Shown here one piece after another: positions 44,611 to 54,835 of a DNA stretch of 60,000 nucleotides (the stretch's first letter is position 1; each line of letters starts with the position of its first letter). The position numbers were made by a program, and so were the translations under genes. The notes beneath the pieces are model-generated. The model was not told the origin of the DNA and made no database searches. It saw only the letters and a list, made by a program, of their open reading frames with translations. This DNA is from Takakia lepidozioides (lineage: Eukaryota; Streptophyta; Takakiopsida; Takakiales; Takakiaceae), in NCBI GenBank assembly GCA_030704615.1, contig CM060734.1, forward strand, positions 1,676,001 to 1,736,000. Reading direction: 5' to 3'.

Positions 44611-46260
44611 GTGGAAAAAGATATTGCATCGGTTTTTAATGCGAATGTCACAACAAATAGACCAGCTCCTGGGGGAAGGTGGAGCCCGCCTTCCCGCCGC
44701 CAGTCTCTGCTAAATATCTTAGTCATGACTAAATCCATAGGGTTTCACCATTTTCCTACTTTCCTCAAGGGCGTTACCTCTTTTTGCAGCGGATCCACTA
44801 ACTTACTCCTAGCTAGGTGTTTAGCACCGTCTCCCGCCATAGTTCGTCCAGCAGCCCTTAGCTCTGCCCTGCAGCCTCGCAACACCCCGGATTTGCTCTA
44901 CCTCGTTCATAAGACTCGCCTCTTCTCTACGCGTCTTTTAAGCTATCTCTTACTAATCTTTTTAGCGATCTATGGGCGAATATGTTCTGCAACCGCTTGG
45001 TACCTCCTCTCTCGCCGGGCCCGCTACATCCAGCCTCAGGATGCTCGTTCCACCCGTCAACTCAAAGCTCACTACACCAGCAGCTTCGAAGGCCACCTGA
45101 CGGTGTATACGCTTATCCATGTTATGTTTACTTTCTCAATTTTTACTTTGGCGTTTTCAAGTTCCCTTTTTGGCGTTGGAAGATCTACCACCCACCTCCT
45201 CTCTATCAGCTATGGAATGGTTACTCTACAGTTATGTCTACAGTGGCGCTCCACTCTACTTTGGGCGGACGGATTCTTCCCCACCCCCCATCCGGTGCAC
45301 AAACCGAGCATTCCCGTATGGTGCACAACCTTCAAGCAATGGCGTCTCCGACCTGGCGAATCTTATGTGCTACAGTATGCCCACGGGGAGGGCAGCTGCC
45401 TATCTTGTGGCATGAAGGCAAGCCTCATCATTTGGTCCCCAAAGTCCCAGCCAATCCGCCGGCTCCAGCAACCAGCAACTCAATGTCTACTCCCCATCAG
45501 GAAGCATACCTATCCCTCACTCATAATTTATACCTCTCCTTCCTTTATTACAATCGTTTCCACACTTCCTACTTAACACTCTTCAATTCATGCCCTACAG
45601 TGCCCACACATATCACCACTAAAAGACTCTACTCAGTACTCAAGCACTCGATCCTATTTGCCTGATTCACCCTCAAAATCCGCCCAACACCTCCCAACAC
45701 CTCCCAACACGGAGGTGCACACTCCGCTCAAAAACCCCCCCTATATAGGTCCCAACCATCGTCCAAAGACCTTATGCCCTACCATAACCCACCCCACTCT
45801 CACTGCAGATCCCCACACCACCTATTTCACACCCTACTGCTGCACACTGAACCTTCTCAGCCTGCCTAAGCTCTCGATACCAGCGTTGCTTCCCTATTGG
45901 CACCTTGTTACACATACAGCCTCTTTGCTCCTGCCCGCCGACTCTGCAAACTGCACCCACGACCACAGTATTCTATTAAATAAGTCCCTCAATTGCCACA
46001 TTTCCTATACTCTCTCCCTCCCACAGTTGCACTGCCCCGCCTTGCTTGATTACATAGCCACTCTGGCACCTCCCCCATCTCCTTCATACTACACCTCTCC
46101 CTCAATTCGCCCCAATACCCAGTTCACTTCCCCCTGTCGAGCTTCTGAGTACCAGCCATCCCCCATCTCAGCCCTGCCAGTTCTCGCCCTCTGCCGAGCC
46201 ATCCATCCTCACCAGCTTGGTGCTCCCATCAGGCCCCCACCGAGGGACGCTAAGCCGTGA
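44611..46260 (+). other. Long Pro/Ser-rich open frames, identity unknown
   Basis: Three overlapping frames are open here (44611-45576, 44982-45665, 45658-46260), largely because the DNA is pyrimidine-rich with few stops. One carries phrases such as SIPVWCTTFKQWRLRPGESY and CLSCGMKASLI that look protein-like. I cannot decide which frame, if any, is genuine. It may be a degraded retroelement inserted at the 3' end of the kinase-like gene near 44660. Confidence 0.3.
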
Positions 46261-47373
46261 GCGGTGAGCGTAGAATTGTGAGCCCTCGTGGGCAGCCTCC
46301 CGCGAGTTCCCCCGCGCCAATTTGTGACAATGGGAACCAACGTGTATGCAAGCTCGTGTGAGGTCAGGGAAACGGTGCAACACATAGAACTGCTTGGCAT
46401 TACAAACAGACATGCAATGTGGTGGTTCTTTGCAATGCGCACACTTAAATGTGGAGTTTGGAACCTTTTCCTGAGCTCGAAATGGTTGATGAGTTGTGCC
46501 TGTCCAATCCGTCTCGTTCCTGTGACCTCTGGATTTAAAGTGGAAGCTTGGGGAGAAACACCGCAACGCGCCCGCACAAATAACGTAGCGCACCCGCACA
46601 CCATCGATCATCTTCATGTTGGTGGTTTTGGTGACGCACCAAGGATGACCGTCATGTTTCCTATCCATATCTGTCAACATTCCGGACGCCCTGGAATAGT
46701 CCGTTCGAGGAGGGAAGACGTCTACGGGAAGGCATGTAATGGATTTAATGGCAAACTTGTTGTAGTCCAGCCCAGCCAGCTCCGAGCGGTGTCCCTCCAT
46801 GTGAAGCCCTCGCAGAATTTCAAGAATGGATCGAACTGCTGTGTTCGTGCTGGGAATATGACTCCCTCGTCCGCTGATGTCCATTGAGGACTTGCCTGAT
46901 CTCCAGGATGATCTCGGAACTTCCATGACCTCGTCGGAGTCAGACAGGTTGTGAACAACCCGGTTCTCGCTCGTCTTCATTGATGGGTTCGGCTCTGGAT
47001 TTACTTCGTTGCGGACTTCTCTCTTTGAGGTACCCACTCTCTCATTCGCGGATTGTTTCGTGGAAGACGCCAGGATAGAAGGCGCATTTGGCGGGCAAAT
47101 GAAGTCCCCAACAGCCCTGTATATGACGCTGTCCGATGGTGGAACTCGCCATTCCCTGCCGTCGCCAAAATCATCGTGGAGCACAACAATACTTTCGACT
47201 ACAACTCCATTTGAATCCTTCTTTTCCTCCTCCAAAAATACCGACCCCGGTTTCAGGTGGTATCGAACGCAGAGATATTTCTCCATCACCCGGCAGATCT
47301 CCCCTCTGCACGGAAATGTAGCTCTATGCTCGTGAGGAGGGCAGTACACTATAGCGCTCGGGTTTTCTGCCAT
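46168..47373 (-). CDS. Cys/His-rich protein of unknown family (~400 aa)
   Basis: Uninterrupted ORF from the ATG at 47373 (MAENPSAIVYCPP). The N-terminal part has CPPHEHRATFPCRGEICRV. The middle is a charged, low-complexity linker. The C-terminal ~150 residues hold many Cys and His (VRYVICAGALRCFSPSFHF, RNETDWT, FKCAHCKEPPHCMSVC, CIHVGSHCHKLARG), suggesting a zinc-binding fold. The phrase ETDWT after an aromatic/His stretch recurs upstream of the SWIM finger on the minus strand at 59.78-59.83 kb. The two may belong to one transposon-protein family (FLYWCH/SWIM type). No partner operon or intron is evident. The last ~45 residues may be read-through. Confidence 0.5.
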   Translation of the reverse strand: MAENPSAIVYCPPHEHRATFPCRGEICRVMEKYLCVRYHLKPGSVFLEEEKKDSNGVVVESIVVLHDDFGDGREWRVPPSDSVIYRAVGDFICPPNAPSILASSTKQSANERVGTSKREVRNEVNPEPNPSMKTSENRVVHNLSDSDEVMEVPRSSWRSGKSSMDISGRGSHIPSTNTAVRSILEILRGLHMEGHRSELAGLDYNKFAIKSITCLPVDVFPPRTDYSRASGMLTDMDRKHDGHPWCVTKTTNMKMIDGVRVRYVICAGALRCFSPSFHFKSRGHRNETDWTGTTHQPFRAQEKVPNSTFKCAHCKEPPHCMSVCNAKQFYVLHRFPDLTRACIHVGSHCHKLARGNSREAAHEGSQFYAHRSRLSVPRWGPDGSTKLVRMDGSAEGENWQG

Positions 47374-47855
47374 GGGAGTTGTGCACACAAGACTGCCAGG
47401 ACGGCGTTCGGACAAGCGCCCTAGGAAAAGGGGGGATGCAGCGAGGGGAAGGAATGCAGGGCCGATTTTTGCAAGCGACGAAGCCTAGCCCACTCTCCCG
47501 AAAATCCACTGTCAGAGAGTTAATGAACCTTGTCTGCGGAATGCGGCCCCTGGCCTTTGCGCAATTACTGCCAACGATATGCAGTCAGAAGGTATATGAC
47601 CTGTGCAGATGGGTTGCGCAAACCAATCATTACGGCGTCTGACAAGAAGCGTGGTGGGGCGAGCGTGCAAGCACCTTCCCCATGGACAGAGGGAACTGAC
47701 AGAGGTGGCATTCCAGTGGGTCTGATTACAAGATTGAGTTGCCAGAACCTCGCTGCCAAAAGTCAACATACAACAGCGGCGCCGAATTTGCATCCGAGGC
47801 CGGTCGGACGAAGTCGTCTTGGGGATGAGTCACCTGGCCAATAGAAAACATCCCC

Positions 47856-49050
47856 CGATGGAAAAATCCGCACCGAATTTCCATCCGAGGGCGTAAGGAT
47901 GTAGTCGTCTCGGGTGGAGAGGCCGACACCTGCACGACTGAGATCATCCCCCGGATGGAAAAACGGCGCCGAATTTCCATCCGAGGCCCGTTGGATGAAG
48001 TCGTCTCGGGGGGAGAGGCCGACACCTGGCCGACTGAGATCATCCCCCGGATGGAAAAACGGCGCCGAATTTCCATCCAACGGCGTGCGGATGTAGTCGT
48101 CTCAAGGGGAGAGGCCGACACCTGGATGACAGAGAACATCCCCCGGATGGAAAAACGGCGCCGAATTTCCAACGGAGGCCGGCCGGATGAAGTCGTCTCG
48201 GGAGGAGAGGCCGACACCTGGCCGACTAAGATCATCCCCCGGATGCAAAAATGGCGCCGAATTTCCATCCGAGGGCGTAAGGATGTAGTCGTCTCGGGGG
48301 GAGAGGCCGACACCTGGATGACAGAGAACATCCCCCGGATGGAAAAACGGCGCCGAATTTCCAACGGAGGCCGGCCGGATGAAGTCGTCTCGGGAGGAGA
48401 GGCCGACACCTGGCCGACTGAGATCATCCCCCGGATGCAAAAACGGCGCCGAATTTCCATCCGAGGGCGTGCGGATGTAGTCGTCTCGGGGGGAGAGGTC
48501 GACACCTGGACGATAGAGAACATCCCCCGGATGGAAAACGGCGCCGAATTTCCAACGGAGGCCGGCCGGATGAAGTCGTCTCGGGGGGAGAGGCCGACAC
48601 CTGGCCGACTGAGATCATCCCCCGGATGGAAAAACGGCGCCGAATTTCCATCCGAGGGCGTGCGGATGTAGTCGTCTCGGGGGGAGAGGCCGACACCTGG
48701 ACGACAGAGAACATCCCCCGGATGGAAAACGGCGCCGAATTTCCAACGGAGGCCGGCCGGATGAAGTCGTCTCGGGGGGAGAGGCCGACACCTGGCCGAC
48801 TGAGATCATCCCCCGGATGGAAAAACGGCGCCGAATTTCCATCCGAGGGCGTGCGGATGTAGTCGTCTCGGGGGGAGAGGTCGACACCTGGACGACAGAG
48901 AACATCCCCCGGATGGAAAACGGCGCCGAATTTCCAACGGAGGCCGGCCGGATGAAGTCGTCTCGGGGGGAGAGGCCGACACCTGGCCGATTGAGATCAT
49001 CCCCCGGATGGAAAAAACGGCGCCGCATTTCCATCCGAGGCCCGTTGGAT
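47856..49050. repeat. Satellite array, ~96-bp unit with GGCGCC-centred palindrome
   Basis: About 13 units. Each contains CCCCCGGATGGAAAA, then CGGCGCCGAATTTCC, then GTAGTCGTCTCGGGGGGAGAG and CCGACACCTGG. Two types alternate: one with TCCATCCGAGGGCGT and ATGTAGTCG, the other with TCCAACGGAGGCCGGCC and ATGAAGTCG. This gives a higher-order period of ~190 bp. The GGATGGAAA...TTTCCATCC arms form an imperfect palindrome around GGCGCC. ORFs up to 265 codons on both strands are artefacts of the array. Confidence 0.95.
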
Positions 49051-49189
49051 GAAGCCCATATCGGCACTTCTTCAACAATTTATAGTCGTTGCATCAAGTT
49101 TTTCGCGTTTTTTGGTCTGGCTACACACTAAATTTGGAGTTTTTTTGCCTGCAGGCCACATTTGGCACGTTATTCCCACCATTATTACC

Positions 49190-49525
49190 TGCAGGATGGA
49201 AATTCGGCGCCGGATTTCCATCCGGACGCGCTCCGAATTACCTCAAGGATGGAAATTCGGCGCCAGATTTCCATCCGGACGCGCTCCGAATTACCTGGCG
49301 GATGGAAATTCGGCGCCAGATTTCCATCCAGACGCGCTCCCAATCACCTGCAGGATGGAAATTCGGCGCCGGATTTCCATCCGGCCGCGCTCCGAATTGC
49401 GTGCAGGATGGAAATGCGGATGGAAATCCATCCGGCGTCTCCTGGATGAGAACGGCTCGGGTGGAGGGAGGGCCTCGTTGCGTCATACTTCACCGCTGGA
49501 TGGAAATTCGGCGCCGATTTTTTCA
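49190..49525. repeat. Second palindrome array, ~60-bp unit
   Basis: Five to six units of GGATGGAAATTCGGCGCC followed by (G/A)GATTTCCATCC, CGGACGCGCTCCGAATTACCT and the next unit. The palindromic core matches that of the preceding array, but the spacer is different and shorter. Confidence 0.92.
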
Positions 49526-50402
49526 TCCAGCAGGCGATTGACGAAGTCTCGGGGGGTGGGGGGGTGGGCGCCTGTGACCGACCTCCATACCTACGACATT
49601 TAATGGCGCAGTTGGGCATTAAATGTCCTCCGCCGTTGGTTTTGAACCGGGCTTTAGACACAGGGATTCCGCGCTTGCTTCCCGGATACGCCTTGGAAAC
49701 CTGATGCTAAACTTGGATGAACTTCTATTCGAGGCATGTACGCACACATACTGCGACATCTTTTTTCTTTTGCTGGGACTTATGCCGCGTGGAGAAGGGC
49801 GTGGCTCTCCTGAGAGAAACCCCACATCCAGACCGCGGCGGAAGCTGAAGGCTTTGTACTACGGGCGATGTCCAACCTCTCGCATGGCCAAACTTAAGCT
49901 CCAGCAGGAGATTCCATTGTCTTGCTCACAGCCCGCGCCAACTGAAGCCGAGCACTCTCAGGCAAGCCCCGTCATCTTTCGCTTTGTGTAACATGTGCGG
50001 TTTTCTTCGTTTTTTTTGTTTGTTTTCGCATCTTCAGCCTGGCAGCCCTGGAAACGCATGGTTGCATCGCAAAAGCACGAGTTGTTGAGAAGAATGATCA
50101 AGGTCGGAGTGGTTAGAAAGGAGCCAGGTCGTTGCAGCATTCAGATTTGCAACAGGGTGCACACCTCGCTGTAGATAACAGGTTGCATCTCGGAATTAAG
50201 GAAATCCATGCTGAGCTGAGAAGATTGTCTCAGCAGATGAAGTGCCTTCAAAGCATTTCACCCTGTTTTCCCGTCTTATGGACTTCGTGTTCATTTGTTC
50301 ATCGTGTTTCATGTTGATTTCTGCAAGTTACTGGTTGAGTGAACCTTAGATAGTTTGCAATGCGTGTGCAAAGCCGGCAGCTCTGGAGAAGGCTGCTTGT
50401 GC
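49526..50402. other. Upstream flank of the ParB-like gene
   Basis: No supported gene. A short open frame at 49623-49991 has no recognisable content. The region should contain the promoter of the gene beginning at or after 50403, but no TATA box is convincing. Confidence 0.4.
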
Positions 50403-53400
50403 ATGTCATTCTTAGGCATTGGTTGGATTTGTTTTCATTGTTGTTCCATGATTGTTGCAATGGTGGTTGCGCTGCTCGTTGCGATGGTGGTTTTCATTCC
50501 GATGTTGGTTCTCACGATTTTTGGGGATGACAAAGTGACGACGAGCCCGACACGTTGGTGGTATCATCGACAGCTCCAACTACTCGAGGAGTCATTCCAA
50601 AAGCCGCTACTCATCGCATGTTTGGATCGCCCAAACTTGGGGCGGGAGGGCAAACTAAATCCTTTTGTTGGTGGACGGGAGGACCTGCAGCGAGAGTACG
50701 ACAGAATAGGCATTGGGGAGGTTGGTGCAGGCGGCATGGCAGGTGAAGGGCGTCGGATGAGGACAGCAGATCCGGCAATGGAGGATGTTGATGCACATGC
50801 AGTAGGGCCCGCCCACGCAAAGAAGAAGAAGAAAGCCAAGCACATGCAATCCCCAGCGAGAGAGCCGTCACGGACTGCGGAGGGGGGAGTGAGCAGGGCG
50901 CGCGAGGGTGTCAGTTCGCCTCAATCAAAGGTGGTAGTCCTGGAGGCCTCCCCTGCTGCTACCCCTAGTAAGAAACAGAAGGCTCGTGAGAGGGCAAAAG
51001 AGAGGGCAAAAGAGAGGGCAAAAGAACAGGCGAGACAGAAGGCTAGCCAGGAGGAAAGAGAAAAGGCCACTGAAGAGGCCAGGGGTGTCAAAATGACAGA
51101 TGCCCATGTAAGTGAGGGACGCACAGAGACGGTGGATCCCTCCAAGACACCACAAAGAGGCAGTAACACACCGGTTACACCATCGCGGGCAGGAGTAGCC
51201 CCCGCAATTATCCATATGGTGGAGACTGGAGGAGGGGAAAGAACACCACAAAGAGCACGGATTGTGCAAGTTCGAGGTGAAGCCGGGGAGAGGGCAGTAG
51301 AGACGGAGAGAGTGCTCGAGGTGCTTCCGGCGGAGGATGACCATGTTGAGGATGACGAGAGGGAGCTTTCTAACCAGGATGACATCCTCCCGGACATCCC
51401 CAGGCCCCAAACCCGGAGCATACAGGCTGGATTTGGCGGTCCGGGTGGGTTGCCGGAGAACCCCCCTGCAACAGACGTCATGTCGGAGGCGGATATGAAG
51501 TTGGCCGCTGCCAAGATGTTGGAGGCAACCCACAACAACATTGGCAGGGTCCTGGGGGGCATGGTGTACCCGGCCAAGCTTCGGATTCCCCTTTGCCGCT
51601 TGGTTTCATTGCAGGTGGTGAGACCTGCCCTCCCAGGCGATATCGACAAGCTGAAATTCTCTTTCCGGGAGGGATATCGAATGGGGTCTGCCGCGTTTTA
51701 CGTTTCCATGGAGAACGACCACGGAGCTTCTCGTGCCCACACTTCCGATGAGGTGGACAAATGGGGTCCCCATTGGCAACGGCGAAATGAGGAGTTTGAG
51801 AGATTGATTGCTACTGATCCTATTTTCCAGCACTTGTCCGGAAAGATGTTTTACGTGTGGGACGGCAATCATCGCCTCCTGGCGTGGATGGAGTACATAG
51901 CCCAAGCCCACCCCAACGACCTGCATTGGCATTTCGCCGTGGAGTGTGTTGTGCTGAAGGTTGCGGGGCCCAAAGATCGCAGTCTTCCCAAAGCGGCAAT
52001 GGCAGACATCAACTTGTAAGTTCAATGCTTCTTGCTTTGGAACTTTGAATTTGAAACAATCATTTCATTGCCAATCGTCATATTTGTTGCAAATTCTCAT
52101 TTTTGTATTGTTTAATGGAAATGTGGCATTGCAGGGTGACTGAGAATGCCTTCATTGCCACCAACTTGTCCCATATGCTCTTCCGAGTGAAGGATGTCGG
52201 GAAGCAGGGGGTGCAAGAGTTTGCCAATTCGCTCAGTGCCGACCTCCTGCGCAAGTCGGAGGCAAAGGCAGACAGAACCTGGTATAGGCTGAGCATGGAC
52301 GCCATGGTGGACTACATATTTCGGGTAAAGCTCCTAACTATTTTGTTGAGCTAATCTGTCTCTCCTCCCCCAATAGAAGAAAAAGTGTTGAGCAGGATCT
52401 CTAATCTTATGTGCGCATTCTTGACAGACGAAAATTCAGCAGGATTTGGCACATGCGCGGAGGTTCTACATGGAGTCAGAGGAGAAGAAACTAACCCTCC
52501 CGGCACTGGAATCGTATCTCAAAGCTACGGAAGCGAAGGCCCGCATCAAGTACAAGTCGCGGATGTTAAAGTATGTGGCCATAGCTGATCCCGCCCTTAG
52601 TGCCGATTTTCTGGTGGAGGTGGGGAAGCACTACTCCCGCGCTCTGAAGCCCACGATGACATTGGAGAAGCTGCATCGTCTAGCCACATCGTGTGTGGAT
52701 GCAACAGAAAAGGTTATACATTCTTAACCAAATTGTCGTGGCAGCAATTCGTTTTTGTGGTGTTTGGCGCTTACTAATATGCTGGGTGGTTGGACAGACC
52801 CGGTGGCTCCAAATCTGGAATGGTTCCCAAAGTACAAGGGACATGTGGAGCTTCCCCAAACCCGACAAACCGTCCGACCCCACATTCGACATGTGGATGA
52901 ACCGCATGACATGGTGGTTTCAGGTACTTTCCCACGCTTCATTTGGGGCGTCTACTCTTGTATCGGATGGATTTATTGTATTTTTTGAGGAAAGCGGTCT
53001 GATGGAGAATTTCCACAGGTGACGACGAATGCGCAAGAGCAGCTTGACACACAAGCACATCAGTTCAAGCTGGAGATTTATGGTGAAGCAGAGAGCCTAC
53101 GTGACTATGTGATGAGGTACTTTCTGCTCTACAAAACCGACCTATTCTTTCAAGAGATACCCCATGCCCGCCGGAGCCACGAGTTCACCGACCAGCCGAA
53201 TGCGGACAAAGCAGCAATGCGCCTTCTGTACAGGTACATACGCTGTGCCTTTCTTTTTAGTCCCAACATTTCGAGGATGTAAGAGGCCTTATGTGGCGCA
53301 TGAAAATTAGTTGTGGTCCTTGGAAAAATGGCGCCGAATTGGGCCCTGGGGGATGGTTGTCTAGGGGGTGGCTGACCCTCAGTCTAGAAATTCGGCACCA

Positions 53401-54829
53401 TTTTTCCAGTTGCAGGCCCAGTCAGATCTGGGACTTAGCCATTCTCGGCCCCAACCTGGGAAAATGGCGCCGAATTTCCAGTTCAGGGCCCCGAAAATGG
53501 CTAAGTCCCTGGGGTGGCTGGCACCTGCACTGGAAATTCGGCGCCATTTTTCCAGTTCCGGGCACAATCAGCTCTGGGACTTAGCCATTTTCGGGTCCAA
53601 CCTGGAAAAATGGCGCCGAATTTCCAGTGCAGGGCCCCGAAAATGGCTAAGTCCCTACAGTGGCAGGCACCAAAACCGGAAATTCGGCGCCATTTTTCCA
53701 GTTCCAGGCCCAGTCAGTTCTGGGACTTGGCCATTTTCGGCCCCAACCTGGGAAAATGGCGCCGGTTTTCCAGTGCAGGGCCCCGAAAATGGCTAAGTCC
53801 CTAGTGTGGCAGGCACCAAAACCGGAAATTCGGCGCCATTTTTCTAGTTCCGGGCCCAGTCAGTTTTGGGACTTAGCCATTTTCGGCCCCAATCTGGGAA
53901 CATGGCGCCGAATTTCCAGTTGAGGGCCCTGAAAATGGCCAAGTCCCTGGGGTGGCTGGTACCAAAACTGGAAATTCGGCGCCATTTTTCTCCTATATTT
54001 TGCAGTTTATTCCCTAAAATTTACCTCCCGGGACCTCATTGTGTGTTTCTTGAATGCAGGTACTGCAAGTTCTCCCTTTTGGAGAAAGGTCATCTGTCCT
54101 TCGAGCCGCCATTCTTCCTCGCATGGAGGAACCCTGGGGCTGACTCCATGTACACTGACGTTATCGTGAAGGAGTGGCATCTGGAACATTTGCGCGACTG
54201 CCCTTGGTATGTGGACCTTCCGCCCGGCTCGCTCGACTCATCCGAGTTTCAATTGAAGCTGGATGCTGAGGCTCGACGAAACCGGGCTCCGCTGCCTCCG
54301 CTGGGTCCAAAGGAGGCGAGAGCGCTTGCCAAGTCCAGGAAAGCGGCAGAGCTTGCTCAGGCAGGTATTCAAGAGAAATTGAATGAGAAGAATAAAGGAC
54401 AAAAGAAAAGGACACGGAAACAGGGGAGTACAGTAACCCCCAAAAAACAGAAAACCACCGGGGCACAGAGGAGGCGCAGGAGGGGCCCCAAGGGAGTGAC
54501 TCCGACGACGACTTTGTGCAAGGTCCTGCGACTGCTGCTGCTGCTACCAAGTCACCGGTCGTCCGGGTTCCCAAGTCAGTTCGGACTGGGACTGGCTCTG
54601 CCAAGAAGTTGGCATTTGAGGGCGAGCCTACACGGCGGTATTCGGCGGTGACGTTTCCAAAGAGGCCAAAGCTAGAACCCTCAACCATCATCCAATGTGT
54701 CAATGAGAGCTTCCTTGACGCTCTGGCTGCTAGGGCGAAGAAGGTGGCACACAACAAGTCTGTGGCGGAGCAGAAGGGGAAAGCCAAGAAGAGGGCTCCC
54801 AGTACAGAGCCTAAAGACACCCTGGTTTG
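50403..54829 (+). CDS. ParB-like domain gene, exons 1-6 (N-terminal half of ParB-MTase fusion)
   Basis: Exons: 50403(or 50736)-52015, 52135-52324, 52428-52712, 52798-52923, 53019-53233, 54060-~54829. All have GT-AG borders and phases that join. If the first ATG is used, the N-terminus has a hydrophobic helix (MVVALLVAMVVFIPMLVLTI); the ATG at 50736 avoids it. A Lys/Glu-rich coiled coil (RERAKERAKERAKEQA) is near 50985-51050. The conserved part starts near 51480 and contains MFYVWDGNHRLLAWM (51846-51890), the DGxHR signature of ParB/sulfiredoxin-fold proteins. Exons 2-6 are helical, with NAFIATNLSHML, WLQIWNGSQS, and AWRNPGADSMYTDVIVKEWH, the last leading into a basic tail (KKRTRKQ). A frame change occurs near 54440-54510. 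The last frame stops at 54829 after PKDTLV, probably from one extra T. Function unknown; a DNA-binding or nuclease-like role is inferred from ParB. Confidence 0.75.
53330..53995. repeat. Third palindrome array, inside intron 5 of the ParB-like gene
   Basis: About five pairs of CTGGAAATTCGGCGCCATTTTTCCAG alternating with its inverted form. Linker phrases GGGACTTAGCCATTTTCGG and GGGCCCCGAAAATGGCTAAGTCCC are themselves complementary. Adjacent units could therefore fold into long hairpins within the 826-bp intron (53234-54059). The core GGCGCC with AAATTCG/CGAATTT arms is shared with the arrays at 47.9 and 49.2 kb. Confidence 0.93.
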
Positions 54830-54835
54830 AATCCA

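Noticed and set aside
47726-49131. Long open frames on both strands (up to 265 codons) with repeated Arg/Ser/Pro-rich motifs
   Set aside because: They follow the ~96-bp satellite units exactly, occur on both strands and have no non-repeat part, so they are products of the array, not genes.
47856-49525. CRISPR-like spacing of palindromic repeats
   Set aside because: Spacers are themselves repeated rather than unique, units are tandem satellites, the genome is eukaryotic, and no cas genes are present.
50564-51649. Long minus-strand ORFs opposite exon 1 of the ParB-like gene
   Set aside because: They are antisense shadows of a Lys/Glu-rich coding region, and the + strand reading has collinear exons, splice sites and a recognised motif.
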